Source: Streptomyces olivaceus (GTDB lineage: Bacteria; Actinomycetota; Actinomycetes; Streptomycetales; Streptomycetaceae). From it: a stretch of DNA of 64,000 bases. Below are positions 30,568 to 39,696 of this stretch, one piece after another (the first letter of the stretch is position 1; each line of letters begins with the position of its first letter). The position numbers and the translations under genes were made by a program. The stretch lies in contig NZ_JOFH01000014.1 of NCBI RefSeq assembly GCF_000721235.1, positions 124,001 through 188,000 of the forward strand. Reading direction: 5' to 3'. The notes under the pieces were generated by a model. The model searched no databases. It was not told where the DNA came from and was given only the letters and a program-made list of their open reading frames with translations.

Positions 30568-32265
30568 TCAGCTGGTCACCTTGACGTCGGCCAGGCGGCC
30601 GCGCCATTCGCCGTTCGCCTGCATCGGCAGATCGGTGAGCCACACCAGGAGGTACCGGCTCTTGAAGGCCTTGGCCGGCTTGAGTTCCACCGAGGTGCCC
30701 GAGCCTTCGGCGACCTGCTGGTAGCCGTCGAAGGAAGCCGGTTCCTCTGCGGCGTCCGCGCCGGCGCTGCGCAGTTCGACGGACGTGTTTCCGATGAAGG
30801 TGACGGCCACCTTTCCGACCTGCTGGACCTTGCCGAGGTCGACGATGACGCCGACCCCGTCCTTGAGGCGGCCGAAGTCGGAGCTGAGGTAGTAGTCGGT
30901 CTGCCAGTAGGTGGACGGGTTGTTGTCGAAGATGTTCCCGACTTCGGACGGCTTCTCGGACTGGTCGCCGAAGGGGTCGAAGTCCCGAGCCCCGACGATG
31001 GACACCGGCTTGCCGGACGCGGGCGCCTTCGCGCCCTTGTCGTTGTCGCCGTCCACCGTCTGGGTCTGGTCCGGGTCGTCGGCCGTGCCGCCCCGCTCCG
31101 TGAGCGCGTCCGCCAGCTGCCAGCTGCCCAGGCCGAGCGCGGCGATCAGCAGGGCGGAGACGCCCCACTTGAGCGCCTTGCCGGTACGGCTCTGCAGTGG
31201 GGGCGGAGGCGTCGGCGCCGGCTGGGCGGCACCGGGGCGGGGCGTCGGACGGCCGTAGGCGCCCTGCTGGTAGGCCGTGCCCTGGTACGTGGGCGGGGCG
31301 GTGTAGGCCGGCTCCGGCGGGCGGATGCGGGGCATCTCGCCGATCGCCTTCACCAACTCCTCGGGCGTCGTGCACGGGGCCTCGTGCCGGGAAGCGGTCG
31401 CCCCGTCGTTGGCCAGCGCCCGCATGGCGAGCTCGGACAGGCCTCGGTGGACGCCCGCGCGCACCTGGTCCGGGGGGATGAGGCCGATGTCCTTCGGCAG
31501 GCCGACCAGGCCGTGGGCGTCGTCCTCGTACGGCCAGCGCTGGGTGAGCGTGGCGTACAGCAGGGCGCCGATGGCCTCGGTGTCGGTGCGCTGCGGGGTG
31601 TCGGAACCGATCCCGCGCAGGGCGGCGTTGACGGCGAGCCCGCGGATCCGCCACTGGCCCGTCGACGTGCGCAGCACCGCGTTGGGGCTCAGCCGCAGAT
31701 GGGCGAGGCCCTCGCGGTGGGCGGCCGCCATGGCGGCCGCGACCTGACTGACCATCTGGTAGGCGTCGTACACCTCCAGGGGACCGGAGGCGAGCAGTGC
31801 GGTCAGTTCGGTGGCGTCGGGGAGCCACTCGTGGACGACGTAGACGAGGTCCTCGTCCTCGACAGCGTCCAGCACCTGGACGAAGCGGGGGTCGCCGAGC
31901 AGGGCGGAGGAGCGTGCCGAGGCCAGCACGGAACGCGCCCGGGCGTGGTCCGCAGGAAGGATGTGGACACCGACAGCGCGGCGGAGCTTCTCGTCGACGG
32001 CGCGCCAACTGCTGAAGCCGTCCAGACGGGTGACGCACTCCTCGAGGCGGTAGCGTCTGGCGAGCTTGTGCCCGCTGTGCGGGTCGGGGGGCGAGGACTT
32101 GCCGGAATCCTCGTTCGTGGGGGTCCCTTGTGCCTCGTCGCTGTCCGTGTCCCGCTCCCGGTTGTTGGCCACCCCGTCGGCCGTGGACTGGTCCGCCTGT
32201 GCGGTCAGCGGTTCTTCACCGCTGTTGTCTGCCACGTCGACGGCAGCTGTGCTCCGTTCCGCCAC
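30568..32265 (-). CDS. membrane pseudokinase linked to MurJ
   Basis: The 565-residue product has a protein-kinase-like domain at about 70-320, but the catalytic HRD-K-x-x-N loop reads HLRLSPNAV, the DFG motif is lost and no Gly-rich loop is seen. It is therefore a pseudokinase. A membrane helix lies near 370-395, then an extracytoplasmic jelly-roll-like domain (DNNPSTYWQTDYY). This is the layout of the C-terminal half of mycobacterial MviN, in which MurJ and pseudokinase are fused. Here the partner murJ is the next gene upstream. The GTG at 32265 has AGGA 6 bases upstream. Confidence 0.85.
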   Translation of the reverse strand: MAERSTAAVDVADNSGEEPLTAQADQSTADGVANNRERDTDSDEAQGTPTNEDSGKSSPPDPHSGHKLARRYRLEECVTRLDGFSSWRAVDEKLRRAVGVHILPADHARARSVLASARSSALLGDPRFVQVLDAVEDEDLVYVVHEWLPDATELTALLASGPLEVYDAYQMVSQVAAAMAAAHREGLAHLRLSPNAVLRTSTGQWRIRGLAVNAALRGIGSDTPQRTDTEAIGALLYATLTQRWPYEDDAHGLVGLPKDIGLIPPDQVRAGVHRGLSELAMRALANDGATASRHEAPCTTPEELVKAIGEMPRIRPPEPAYTAPPTYQGTAYQQGAYGRPTPRPGAAQPAPTPPPPLQSRTGKALKWGVSALLIAALGLGSWQLADALTERGGTADDPDQTQTVDGDNDKGAKAPASGKPVSIVGARDFDPFGDQSEKPSEVGNIFDNNPSTYWQTDYYLSSDFGRLKDGVGVIVDLGKVQQVGKVAVTFIGNTSVELRSAGADAAEEPASFDGYQQVAEGSGTSVELKPAKAFKSRYLLVWLTDLPMQANGEWRGRLADVKVTS

Positions 32266-32404
32266 CGTCGTTCCTGCCTCCCCATTCCATGCGCGTCGGC
32301 GGACTTCCGATCCGCACGTCCGACGCCGAACCCAATTGTGCCCACAGTCCGCCGCTATGCACGACACACGGCGGTGGACGATGGTTGTGCGCCTACCCCC
32401 GCTC

Positions 32405-34819
32405 TCAGCGTCCCAGGCGTCCGCGCACCATGCCGACCAGGGAGTTGACTTCCTCGATGCGCATACGGCGGGCGGCGGCGAAGAAGACACCGAACAGGAG
32501 CAGCCCGCCGGCGAGCAGCGCGGCGAGCGACCCCACGGCGCCCTGGCCGAGCGCGTGGCTGATGGCATAGCAGGCGGCGCCGCTGATCAGGGCGGCCGGC
32601 ACGGAGGCGATGCACAGCCGTGCGTACGTCCGCAGCACCCGGGCGCCGTCCAGGTCGCCGCCGAGCCGCTTGCGCAGCCTGCGCCAGGCGATGCCCACGC
32701 CGATCACGTAGGCCAGGCCGTAGGAGGCGGCCATGCCGACGACGGCCCAGCGGGACGGCAGCAGCAGGAAGCACAGCCCGGAGGCGAGGGCGTTGACGAT
32801 CGCCACGATGACCGTGTTGTAGAAGGGCGTCCGCGTGTCCTCGTAGGCGTAGAACGCGCGCAGGACGACGTACTGCACGGAGTACGGGATGAGACCGAGG
32901 CCGAAGGCCATCAGCATGTAGCCCATGTTGGTGGCTTCGCTGGTACCCGAGGAGCCGAACATCAGGGTGCACATCGGAATGCCGAGCGCGAGGAAGCCGA
33001 AGGAGACGGGAACGATGGCGACGGCTGTCGTGCGCAGGCCCTGGGAGATGTCGTCCCGGACCGCGCCGCCGTCCTCCTCCGACGCCGAGCGTGAGATGCG
33101 GGGCAGCAGGGCGGCCATCAGCGAGACGGTGATGATGGCCTGGGGCAGACCCCAGATGAGCTGTGCGTTGGCATAGGCGGCGAAGCCCGTGCCGTCGACG
33201 GGCGATGCCTTGCCCGCCGCGGTGGAGAGCTGGATGACGATCATGGCGCCGGCCTGGTTGGCGAGCACGAACAGGACCGTCCACTTGGCAAGGGTGATGG
33301 CCTTGCCGAGTCCGTGCCCCCTCCAGTCGAAGCGCGGCCGCAGCCGGAAGCCGGTCTCCCGCAGGTACGGGATCATGGCCAGGGACTGCACGATGAGGCC
33401 CAGCAGCACACCGATGCCGAGCAGCCGCTCGCCCTCCGGCGGGATGCTCGTGACCTTCATCCCCGAGCTTTCCGCGGTGCCGTAGACCCAGATGAACATG
33501 CCCAGGGTCACGATGATGACGATGTTGTTCAGGACCGGGGTCCACATCATCGCGCCGAACCGGCCGCGGGCGTTCAGGACCTGCCCCATCACCACGTGAA
33601 GACCCATGAAGAAGATGGACGGCAGGAAGTAGCGGACGAAGGTGATGCCGACCTCGTTCGCCGCCGGGTCACTGGCGACGGGGTTGGACAGCAGCCGGAT
33701 CAGCAGGGGCGCGCCGACGACCGTGAGGACGGTGAGCGCGCCGAGCGCGACCATCACCAGGGTCAGCAGGCGGTTGGCGTAGGCCTCGCCACCGTCTTCG
33801 TCGTCCTTCATGGACCGCACGAGCTGCGGTACGAAGACCGAGTTCAGACCGCCGCCGACGGTGAGGATGTAGATCATTGTGGGCAGCTGGTAGGCGACCT
33901 GGAAGGTGTCGCCGAGCAGGCCGACACCCAGGGCCGAGACGATCAGCGCCGACCGGATGAACCCGGTGAGCCGCGACACCATCGTGCCCGCGGCCATCAC
34001 GGCGCTCGACTTCAGCAGGCCGCCCGCACGTCCGCCCTTCTTGGGCGCGGCGGCGGGCTCCGGCTCCTGGAGCGGGGCCTCGGCGGCTTCCGGGGTCGGG
34101 GCCACTGCGTACTGGCCGGGTGCGGGCGCCGCGTGCTGCCCGTGCGCCGGGGCGGGGGCCGGGCTGCCGTACTGGTCGGAGGCCGGGGCGTTCCCGTACG
34201 GGACAGGCCTCTGAGGGCCGCCGTACTGGGCGGGCCCCTGGGGACCGCCGTACTGGGCCGGGCCGGGCGCCCCGCCGTACGGGTTCGGTGCCGGGGCGGG
34301 GGCGGCGGCCTGGTCGTCGTAGGAGGACCGGGCGCCGTAAGAGGGGTGGCCCCCGCCCTGCTGCTGGTCACGGAACAGGTGGGCGAAGGCGTCCGGTTCG
34401 TGGCGCTGGTCGCCGGCCTGGGAGACCAGGTCGTCCACGCCGACGAACTGCGTGGTCCGCGGGTCGTCGCCGTACGGCAGGTGCTGCGTCGGGCCCTCGG
34501 GCTCGGGGGCCGGGGCCTGGGCCCACACGCGCGGGTCGGGGGCGTAGGGGGACTGGGCGGGCTGCGAGTACAGCGGCTGCTGCGGCGGATGGGCACCCGG
34601 TGGTGGCGGGGGATGCGCGGCGCGGTCGTAGAGCGCCTCGGAGACCGGGTCCTGGGCGGAGAGGTCCTGCGCCCGGTAGGGGTCCTGGTCGTAGGCGTCC
34701 TGGAGGTACATGTCCGCAGGCGGCTGCGGCGGCGTCGGGCCGGGGTCAGGGGGCGGACCCTGGGGGTGACCCGAGCCGTCCACGGCCTGACCGCGGTCAC
34801 CGTCGTACGGCGCGTTCAT
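32405..34819 (-). CDS. murJ: lipid II flippase MurJ (MviN)
   Basis: The 804-residue product has a Pro/Gln/Tyr-rich cytoplasmic N-terminus of about 265 residues, then a MOP-superfamily membrane domain with about 14 helices (SSAVMAAGTMVSRLTGFIRS at its start). MurJ flips lipid II across the membrane for peptidoglycan synthesis. The long low-complexity N-terminus is typical of Streptomyces. It lies 44 bases after the DUF6049 gene and 139 bases before the pseudokinase gene. Confidence 0.95.
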   Translation of the reverse strand: MNAPYDGDRGQAVDGSGHPQGPPPDPGPTPPQPPADMYLQDAYDQDPYRAQDLSAQDPVSEALYDRAAHPPPPPGAHPPQQPLYSQPAQSPYAPDPRVWAQAPAPEPEGPTQHLPYGDDPRTTQFVGVDDLVSQAGDQRHEPDAFAHLFRDQQQGGGHPSYGARSSYDDQAAAPAPAPNPYGGAPGPAQYGGPQGPAQYGGPQRPVPYGNAPASDQYGSPAPAPAHGQHAAPAPGQYAVAPTPEAAEAPLQEPEPAAAPKKGGRAGGLLKSSAVMAAGTMVSRLTGFIRSALIVSALGVGLLGDTFQVAYQLPTMIYILTVGGGLNSVFVPQLVRSMKDDEDGGEAYANRLLTLVMVALGALTVLTVVGAPLLIRLLSNPVASDPAANEVGITFVRYFLPSIFFMGLHVVMGQVLNARGRFGAMMWTPVLNNIVIIVTLGMFIWVYGTAESSGMKVTSIPPEGERLLGIGVLLGLIVQSLAMIPYLRETGFRLRPRFDWRGHGLGKAITLAKWTVLFVLANQAGAMIVIQLSTAAGKASPVDGTGFAAYANAQLIWGLPQAIITVSLMAALLPRISRSASEEDGGAVRDDISQGLRTTAVAIVPVSFGFLALGIPMCTLMFGSSGTSEATNMGYMLMAFGLGLIPYSVQYVVLRAFYAYEDTRTPFYNTVIVAIVNALASGLCFLLLPSRWAVVGMAASYGLAYVIGVGIAWRRLRKRLGGDLDGARVLRTYARLCIASVPAALISGAACYAISHALGQGAVGSLAALLAGGLLLFGVFFAAARRMRIEEVNSLVGMVRGRLGR

Positions 34820-34863
34820 GGTTACCCCACCTCATCGTCCCGGGCCGACCGGCCACGACATCC

Positions 34864-37269
34864 TCAACGGTCCACTCTCTCACCCGTGCCGGACGGGTCG
34901 GCGCTTTCCGCTGCGGTGTCCGGTGTCGGGTCACTCGGCTGCTCGGGGTCGCCTGCCCGGGCCTGTGCCCCGGACTCCTTCTTGAGACCTCCGTCGGCCC
35001 CGTCCGGGTTCTCCGCGCTCTCCGAGTCGTCCCCGGGATCCCCGGACTCGTCCGACTCGCCGGAAGCGCTCTTCTCGGCGTCCCTGGCCGCGGCGCGCTT
35101 GCGCTGCGTGTACATCCGGAAGCCCGCCAGGACGAGGAGCAGGACACCGCCGCCGATGACGAGCATCACGGTGGCGGTGATCTCGGTGACCTTGACGTCG
35201 AAGGTGACCGGTTCGCCGTACTTGCGGCCGTCCTGCGTATACAGCTGGGCGATCACCGTCGCCCGGCCGTTGGCGTTGGCCGACGTGGTGAACTTCACCG
35301 ACTGGCTGTGGCCGCCCGAGACCGAGATCGGCTGCTCCTCGTAGTCGGCGCCGCCGATCTCGAGGCGGGTGGGGCTCGTCGAGGTGAGTCGCAGCACGAG
35401 GGGGCCGACATCCTGCACGAGGTTGTTCTGCACCGTCACGGGAATCGTGGCGCTGCGCCCGGAGAGCTTCGTCTCCGACTTGTCGATCAGTCTGACCCGG
35501 CCGGAGAGCCCGTCGAGGTAGGACCTCACGCCGGTGCGGAACGACGCCGCCTCGGCGGCCCGGCCTCGCCAGGACGCGGACATCTCCCGGTTCAGGGCGC
35601 GTCCGAAGGGAGTCACGACCCGGGTCGGGTCCGACAGGACGACCTTGAAGTTCTCGAGCGCGTCCTGGGTCCGGGCGCTCTCCACGAACGCCGAGTGGGG
35701 CAGTTCCTTCTTGCGCAGCGCGGAGGGATAGGAGGAGGCCCCCGGCACCCCGGTGGTCGCGTCCGGATCCGGCTCGGCCGCCGCGGCTGCCGCCAGCTTC
35801 TGGGACTCGGACCAGGTGCCGCCCTGCAGGGCCCGCAGCGCCTCGGCCATCGCGCGAGCCTGGCTGCCGGAGGGCATGCGCTGCGGGGCGACGACGACGC
35901 TGCGCTGCTTGTCGGTCTGCAGCCCCAGGGCGAGGCTCTGGGCGAGGAACCGCTGCACGGCCAGCGTGGACGACGATGCCTTCGCCAGGTCGTCCCCGAA
36001 CGCCGTGGACATCCGGGCGTCCGCGACGACGGCCGTGGTCCCGCCGCCGATGGGGCGGGCGGCGGAGGGCGTGTAGGGCAGGCCGCTGGACTCCTGCATG
36101 CTGTCGCTGCGGGCGATCACCTTGTCGGCGCCCGCAGAGGTGGCGACCTTGACGATCGACCGGTCGACCGCCCCGTCCACGGGCCAGGCGAAGTCGGTGC
36201 TCGGCTTCACATGGAGGATCGGCTCCACCGTGTTCTTGACCACGTCCGTCGCGTCCTTGAGCTGGCTCAGTGAGCCGGTGACGTCCGTGCCGTTGTGGGC
36301 CAGGGAGGCCAGGTCGGGGTCGGCGAAGGGGAGGGCGACCACCTCCTTGTCGGCCACCGCGTCCTGCAGGTCGGCGAGCCACTGCTTGGCGATCGCCTGG
36401 TGGGTGCCGGCGGTGGTCGTGTTGCCGTCCCGCACGCTGTAGCTGCCGGTCATCGCGTCGACCGAGGCCAGCAGGTCCGGGTCGACGACCCAGGTGACGT
36501 CCAGATCCTTGCCCAGCGTCACCATCTGGTTCAGACGGCCTCCGGGAGAGATCTCCTTGGCCAGGTCGTCGTTGAGGAAGACCGGTGTCTGCTCCTCGTT
36601 CGGCCCCGTCTCGGCGGCCATGTGCGTGGTCGACACGAGCGGCCACAGGGCCGTCGTCCTGGTCCGGGTGCCGGCCCCGTCGGGCTGCCAGGGCAGGAAG
36701 GTCCGCTGAATGCCGAGGATCTGCTCCCACGGCTGCGCCGAGGTCTGCCCGGAGAGCGAGACGGCGAATTCGTAGACACCGTCGCCGCCGAGGTTCAGGT
36801 CATCGACCGGTACGGAGATGTTGAAGTGCTCGGCCACGCCCGGGGCGAGCTTGGAGAACTTCTCGGTGTACTTGTCGGCGATCTCCGGGGAGATCGAGCT
36901 CCGAAGGTCGTCGCCGTCCTTGGCGATCGCGTCGATGGACGAGCGGGTCTCGACCTCGGGGCCGACGCGCAGGCCCACGTGCGCGTCGGTGACGGCCCGC
37001 TTGCCGTTGTTGGTCACGGTGCCGGACACGGTCACCGTGTCGCCGTCCGTCGGCGCGGAGGGGGTGAGCGAGTCGACGGCGACGGCCACCGAGCCCGAAG
37101 CGGCGTCCGCCAGGGCGCCGGCCCTGCCCTCGGCGTGCGCCGGGCCGGCGGCAGGCAACTGCGCGAGACCGGCCAGCAGCGGCGCCCCGGCGAGCAGTGC
37201 CGTGGTGCGCCGGAGCCACCGGCGGGCAGGAGAGGGAGTGGTCCCCTGGAAGTCTGCCGCCTCGGCCAC
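34864..37269 (-). CDS. DUF6049 secreted/membrane protein
   Basis: The 801-residue product has an N-terminal signal peptide (twin-Arg-like RRWLRRTTALLAG, cleavage near AGPAHA-EG), a long extracytoplasmic region with Ig-like segments, and a C-terminal membrane helix (TATVMLVIGGGVLLLVLAGF) before an acidic cytoplasmic tail. The family always sits beside murJ in Streptomyces; its function is unknown, presumably in envelope synthesis. GTG 37269 is preferred because it gives a short signal-peptide N-region; ATG 37323 is possible. It heads the leftward murJ operon and is divergent from cca. Confidence 0.85.
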   Translation of the reverse strand: MAEAADFQGTTPSPARRWLRRTTALLAGAPLLAGLAQLPAAGPAHAEGRAGALADAASGSVAVAVDSLTPSAPTDGDTVTVSGTVTNNGKRAVTDAHVGLRVGPEVETRSSIDAIAKDGDDLRSSISPEIADKYTEKFSKLAPGVAEHFNISVPVDDLNLGGDGVYEFAVSLSGQTSAQPWEQILGIQRTFLPWQPDGAGTRTRTTALWPLVSTTHMAAETGPNEEQTPVFLNDDLAKEISPGGRLNQMVTLGKDLDVTWVVDPDLLASVDAMTGSYSVRDGNTTTAGTHQAIAKQWLADLQDAVADKEVVALPFADPDLASLAHNGTDVTGSLSQLKDATDVVKNTVEPILHVKPSTDFAWPVDGAVDRSIVKVATSAGADKVIARSDSMQESSGLPYTPSAARPIGGGTTAVVADARMSTAFGDDLAKASSSTLAVQRFLAQSLALGLQTDKQRSVVVAPQRMPSGSQARAMAEALRALQGGTWSESQKLAAAAAAEPDPDATTGVPGASSYPSALRKKELPHSAFVESARTQDALENFKVVLSDPTRVVTPFGRALNREMSASWRGRAAEAASFRTGVRSYLDGLSGRVRLIDKSETKLSGRSATIPVTVQNNLVQDVGPLVLRLTSTSPTRLEIGGADYEEQPISVSGGHSQSVKFTTSANANGRATVIAQLYTQDGRKYGEPVTFDVKVTEITATVMLVIGGGVLLLVLAGFRMYTQRKRAAARDAEKSASGESDESGDPGDDSESAENPDGADGGLKKESGAQARAGDPEQPSDPTPDTAAESADPSGTGERVDR

Positions 37270-37495
37270 GCGCTCGCCCGTCCTCGTCGTGATCAGTGGT
37301 CGTCGGAATGTGCGTCCACGCATGGTAACGATGTGCGCCGAGAGGAAGTGCCGCGGAGTGGGCGACAAGATCCGCCGTACGATCAGGGCCACCGTGTATG
37401 TGCGCCTATAAGGGGAGCGATGCCGGAAGGGGCGTATTCGGTGGGCGATCAGTGAGGGCGCCTGTCTCCGCCCGGGACACGTACCCTTTTCTGTT

Positions 37496-38962
37496 GTGCC
37501 GAACGCCAACGAAGTCAGCCCCAGTGTCCTGAACCGGGAGCAGTCCCCCGCGGTGAGTGAACCGCTGCGGGTCGCCCCTGTCGCCGACGATCTCGCCCGC
37601 CGCTTCCAGGAGGCCGGGTTCTCCCTCGCCCTGGTCGGCGGATCGGTCAGGGACGCATTGCTCGGCCGGCTGGGGAACGACCTGGACTTCACGACGGATG
37701 CCCGCCCCCAGGACGTGCTGAGGATCCTTCGGCCCTGGGCGGACGCGGTCTGGGAGGTCGGGATCGCCTTCGGCACGGTAGGGGCGCAGAAGGACGCCCG
37801 TGTCGGGGACGTCGACCGGAGCTGGCAGATCGAGGTCACCACCTATCGGTCGGAGGCGTACGACCGCACCTCGCGCAAGCCCGAGGTGTCCTACGGCGAC
37901 TCCATCGAGGAAGACCTGGTCAGGCGCGACTTCACGGTGAACGCCATGGCGGTCGCGCTCCCCGAGAAGGTGTTCATCGACCCGTATGGCGGACTCGACG
38001 ACCTGGCAGCGCGGGTGCTGCGGACTCCCGGCACCCCCGAGGAGTCCTTCTCGGACGACCCGCTCCGGATGATGCGGGCGGCCAGGTTCGCCGCGCAGCT
38101 CGACTTCGAGGTGGCGCCGGAGGTGGTCAAGGCCATGAAGGACATGGCCGGACGCCTCGGCATCGTCTCCGCGGAGCGGGTCCGGGACGAACTGAACAAG
38201 CTCGTCCTCTCCCCCCACCCCCGCAAGGGTCTGAGCCTGCTGGTGGAGACCGGGCTGGCCGAACAAGTACTGCCCGAGCTGCCGGCGCTGCGCCTGGAAC
38301 GGGACGAGCACCACCGGCACAAGGACGTCTACGACCACACGCTCATCGTTCTGGAGCAGGCGATGGCCCTGGAGAGCGAAGGGCCCGATCTGACCCTGCG
38401 CCTGGCCGCCCTGCTGCACGACATCGGCAAGCCCCGCACCCGTCGCTTCGAGAAGGACGGCCGGGTTTCCTTCCACCACCACGAGGTGGTCGGGGCGAAG
38501 ATGACGAAGAAGCGCATGACGGCGCTCAAGTACTCCAACGACCTGGTGAAGGACGTCTCACGCCTGGTCGAACTGCACCTGCGCTTTCACGGTTACGGCA
38601 CGGGCGAGTGGACGGACTCGGCGGTCCGCCGCTATGTCCGGGACGCCGGCCCCCTGCTCGACCGCCTCCACAAGCTGACCCGGTCGGACTGCACGACCCG
38701 CAACAAGCGCAAGGCATTGGCGCTCTCCCGTGCGTATGACGGGCTGGAGGAGCGCATCGCCCAGTTGCAGGAACAGGAGGAGCTGGACGCGATCCGCCCG
38801 GACCTGGACGGCAACCAGATCATGGAGATCCTCGGTGTCCGCCCCGGACCGGCCGTCGGGCAGGCGTACAAGCACCTGCTGGAGCTGCGCCTGGAGAACG
38901 GACCGATGGGGCGTGACGCGGCGGCAGCGGCCCTCAAGGAGTGGTGGGCCGCGCGACAGTGA
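37496..38962 (+). CDS. cca: CCA tRNA nucleotidyltransferase
   Basis: The 488-residue enzyme adds or repairs the 3' CCA of tRNAs, which is needed because CCA is not encoded (see the tRNA-Ile here). The nucleotidyltransferase core has GGSVRDALLGR at 48-58 and DLDFTTD at 62-68; an HD domain follows with LLHDIGKPRTRR near residue 303. The GTG at 37496 has no recognisable ribosome site, so the mRNA may be leaderless or the start may lie slightly downstream. It ends 18 bases before the first of two palindromic parS sites. Confidence 0.95.
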   Translation: MPNANEVSPSVLNREQSPAVSEPLRVAPVADDLARRFQEAGFSLALVGGSVRDALLGRLGNDLDFTTDARPQDVLRILRPWADAVWEVGIAFGTVGAQKDARVGDVDRSWQIEVTTYRSEAYDRTSRKPEVSYGDSIEEDLVRRDFTVNAMAVALPEKVFIDPYGGLDDLAARVLRTPGTPEESFSDDPLRMMRAARFAAQLDFEVAPEVVKAMKDMAGRLGIVSAERVRDELNKLVLSPHPRKGLSLLVETGLAEQVLPELPALRLERDEHHRHKDVYDHTLIVLEQAMALESEGPDLTLRLAALLHDIGKPRTRRFEKDGRVSFHHHEVVGAKMTKKRMTALKYSNDLVKDVSRLVELHLRFHGYGTGEWTDSAVRRYVRDAGPLLDRLHKLTRSDCTTRNKRKALALSRAYDGLEERIAQLQEQEELDAIRPDLDGNQIMEILGVRPGPAVGQAYKHLLELRLENGPMGRDAAAAALKEWWAARQ

Positions 38963-38973
38963 GCGCGCCCTGA

Positions 38974-38999
38974 GGTGATGTTTCACGTGAAACATCACC
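38974..38999. other. parS: parS in a 26-bp perfect palindrome
   Basis: GTTTCACGTGAAAC at 38980-38993 is extended by six matched bases on each side (GGTGAT / ATCACC). It lies between the convergent cca gene and the small membrane protein gene ending at 39068. Confidence 0.95.
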
Positions 39000-39013
39000 G
39001 CGGTGAGCCACGT

Positions 39014-39051
39014 ATGAGGGGCGGTGTTTCACGTGAAACACCGCCCCTCAT
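39014..39051. other. parS: parS in a 38-bp perfect palindrome
   Basis: GTTTCACGTGAAAC at 39026-39039 sits at the centre of a perfect palindrome with 12 further paired bases on each side (ATGAGGGGCGGT and its complement). In RNA it would be a strong hairpin ending both convergent transcripts. Confidence 0.95.
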
Positions 39052-39067
39052 CGAGCCGCTCTGACGA

Positions 39068-39577
39068 CTACTTGTTGTCTCCCAGGCACAGCGTGAAGGA
39101 GTCGCCGGTCTCCTTCCAGGTCAGCGTGGCCGTCGTGCCTTCGACGCTCTGGCAGGTCAGCTGCGGGACCATGGAGCCGTCGGCCTTCTTCAGCACTGTG
39201 TGGGTGGCCTTGGTGTCACCGCAGTCGACCTGGACGACCTCCGGGTCGCTGTCACTCCCCTTGTTGTAGAGGCAGTCACCGACAGCCAGCTTCTTCGCAT
39301 CCTCGGCGTCACGGTTCACGTACCACCCGACGCCGATGGCGATCAGGGCCACGACGGCCACCGCGATGCGCAGATACTGCTTGAAGCCGCGCTTGGGCTG
39401 CTGCGGCTGCACCGGTGCGTACGGAGCTCCGCCCGGCGGGGGGAAACCCGGCTGGCCGGCCTGCTGGGGGAAACCCTGCTGGCCCTGCGCGTACGGGTTC
39501 TGTCCTTGGGGCTGCTGCGGGGCCTGCGGCTGGCCCTGCGCGAACGGATTGCCCTGGGGCGGCGGCTGAGTGGTCAC
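39068..39577 (-). CDS. Pro/Gln-rich single-pass membrane protein (LppU-like)
   Basis: The 169-residue product has a Pro/Gln/Gly-rich cytoplasmic N-terminus (about 60 residues), one membrane helix at about 68-87 and an extracytoplasmic domain with four Cys (VGDCLYNKG, VDCGD, LTCQSVEG, LCLGD), probably two disulfides. This resembles the LppU/septum-formation-like domain of actinobacterial surface proteins; no function is established. The GTG at 39577 has AGGGGGA 6 bases upstream. Confidence 0.75.
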   Translation of the reverse strand: MTTQPPPQGNPFAQGQPQAPQQPQGQNPYAQGQQGFPQQAGQPGFPPPGGAPYAPVQPQQPKRGFKQYLRIAVAVVALIAIGVGWYVNRDAEDAKKLAVGDCLYNKGSDSDPEVVQVDCGDTKATHTVLKKADGSMVPQLTCQSVEGTTATLTWKETGDSFTLCLGDNK

Positions 39578-39696
39578 TGGGGGTCCCCCTGATAGGTACG
39601 TGTCGCGGACATGCCGCGGGATAAGACCCACGTAAGCTACCGGCTCCCACTGACAACTCCGCACTCCGGAGAAGCTCTGTGTCACTGATGTGACAC

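Noticed and set aside
32405..34819. Loss of the MurJ kinase domain as a truncation
   Set aside because: The domain is present as a separate neighbouring gene, the normal Streptomyces arrangement.
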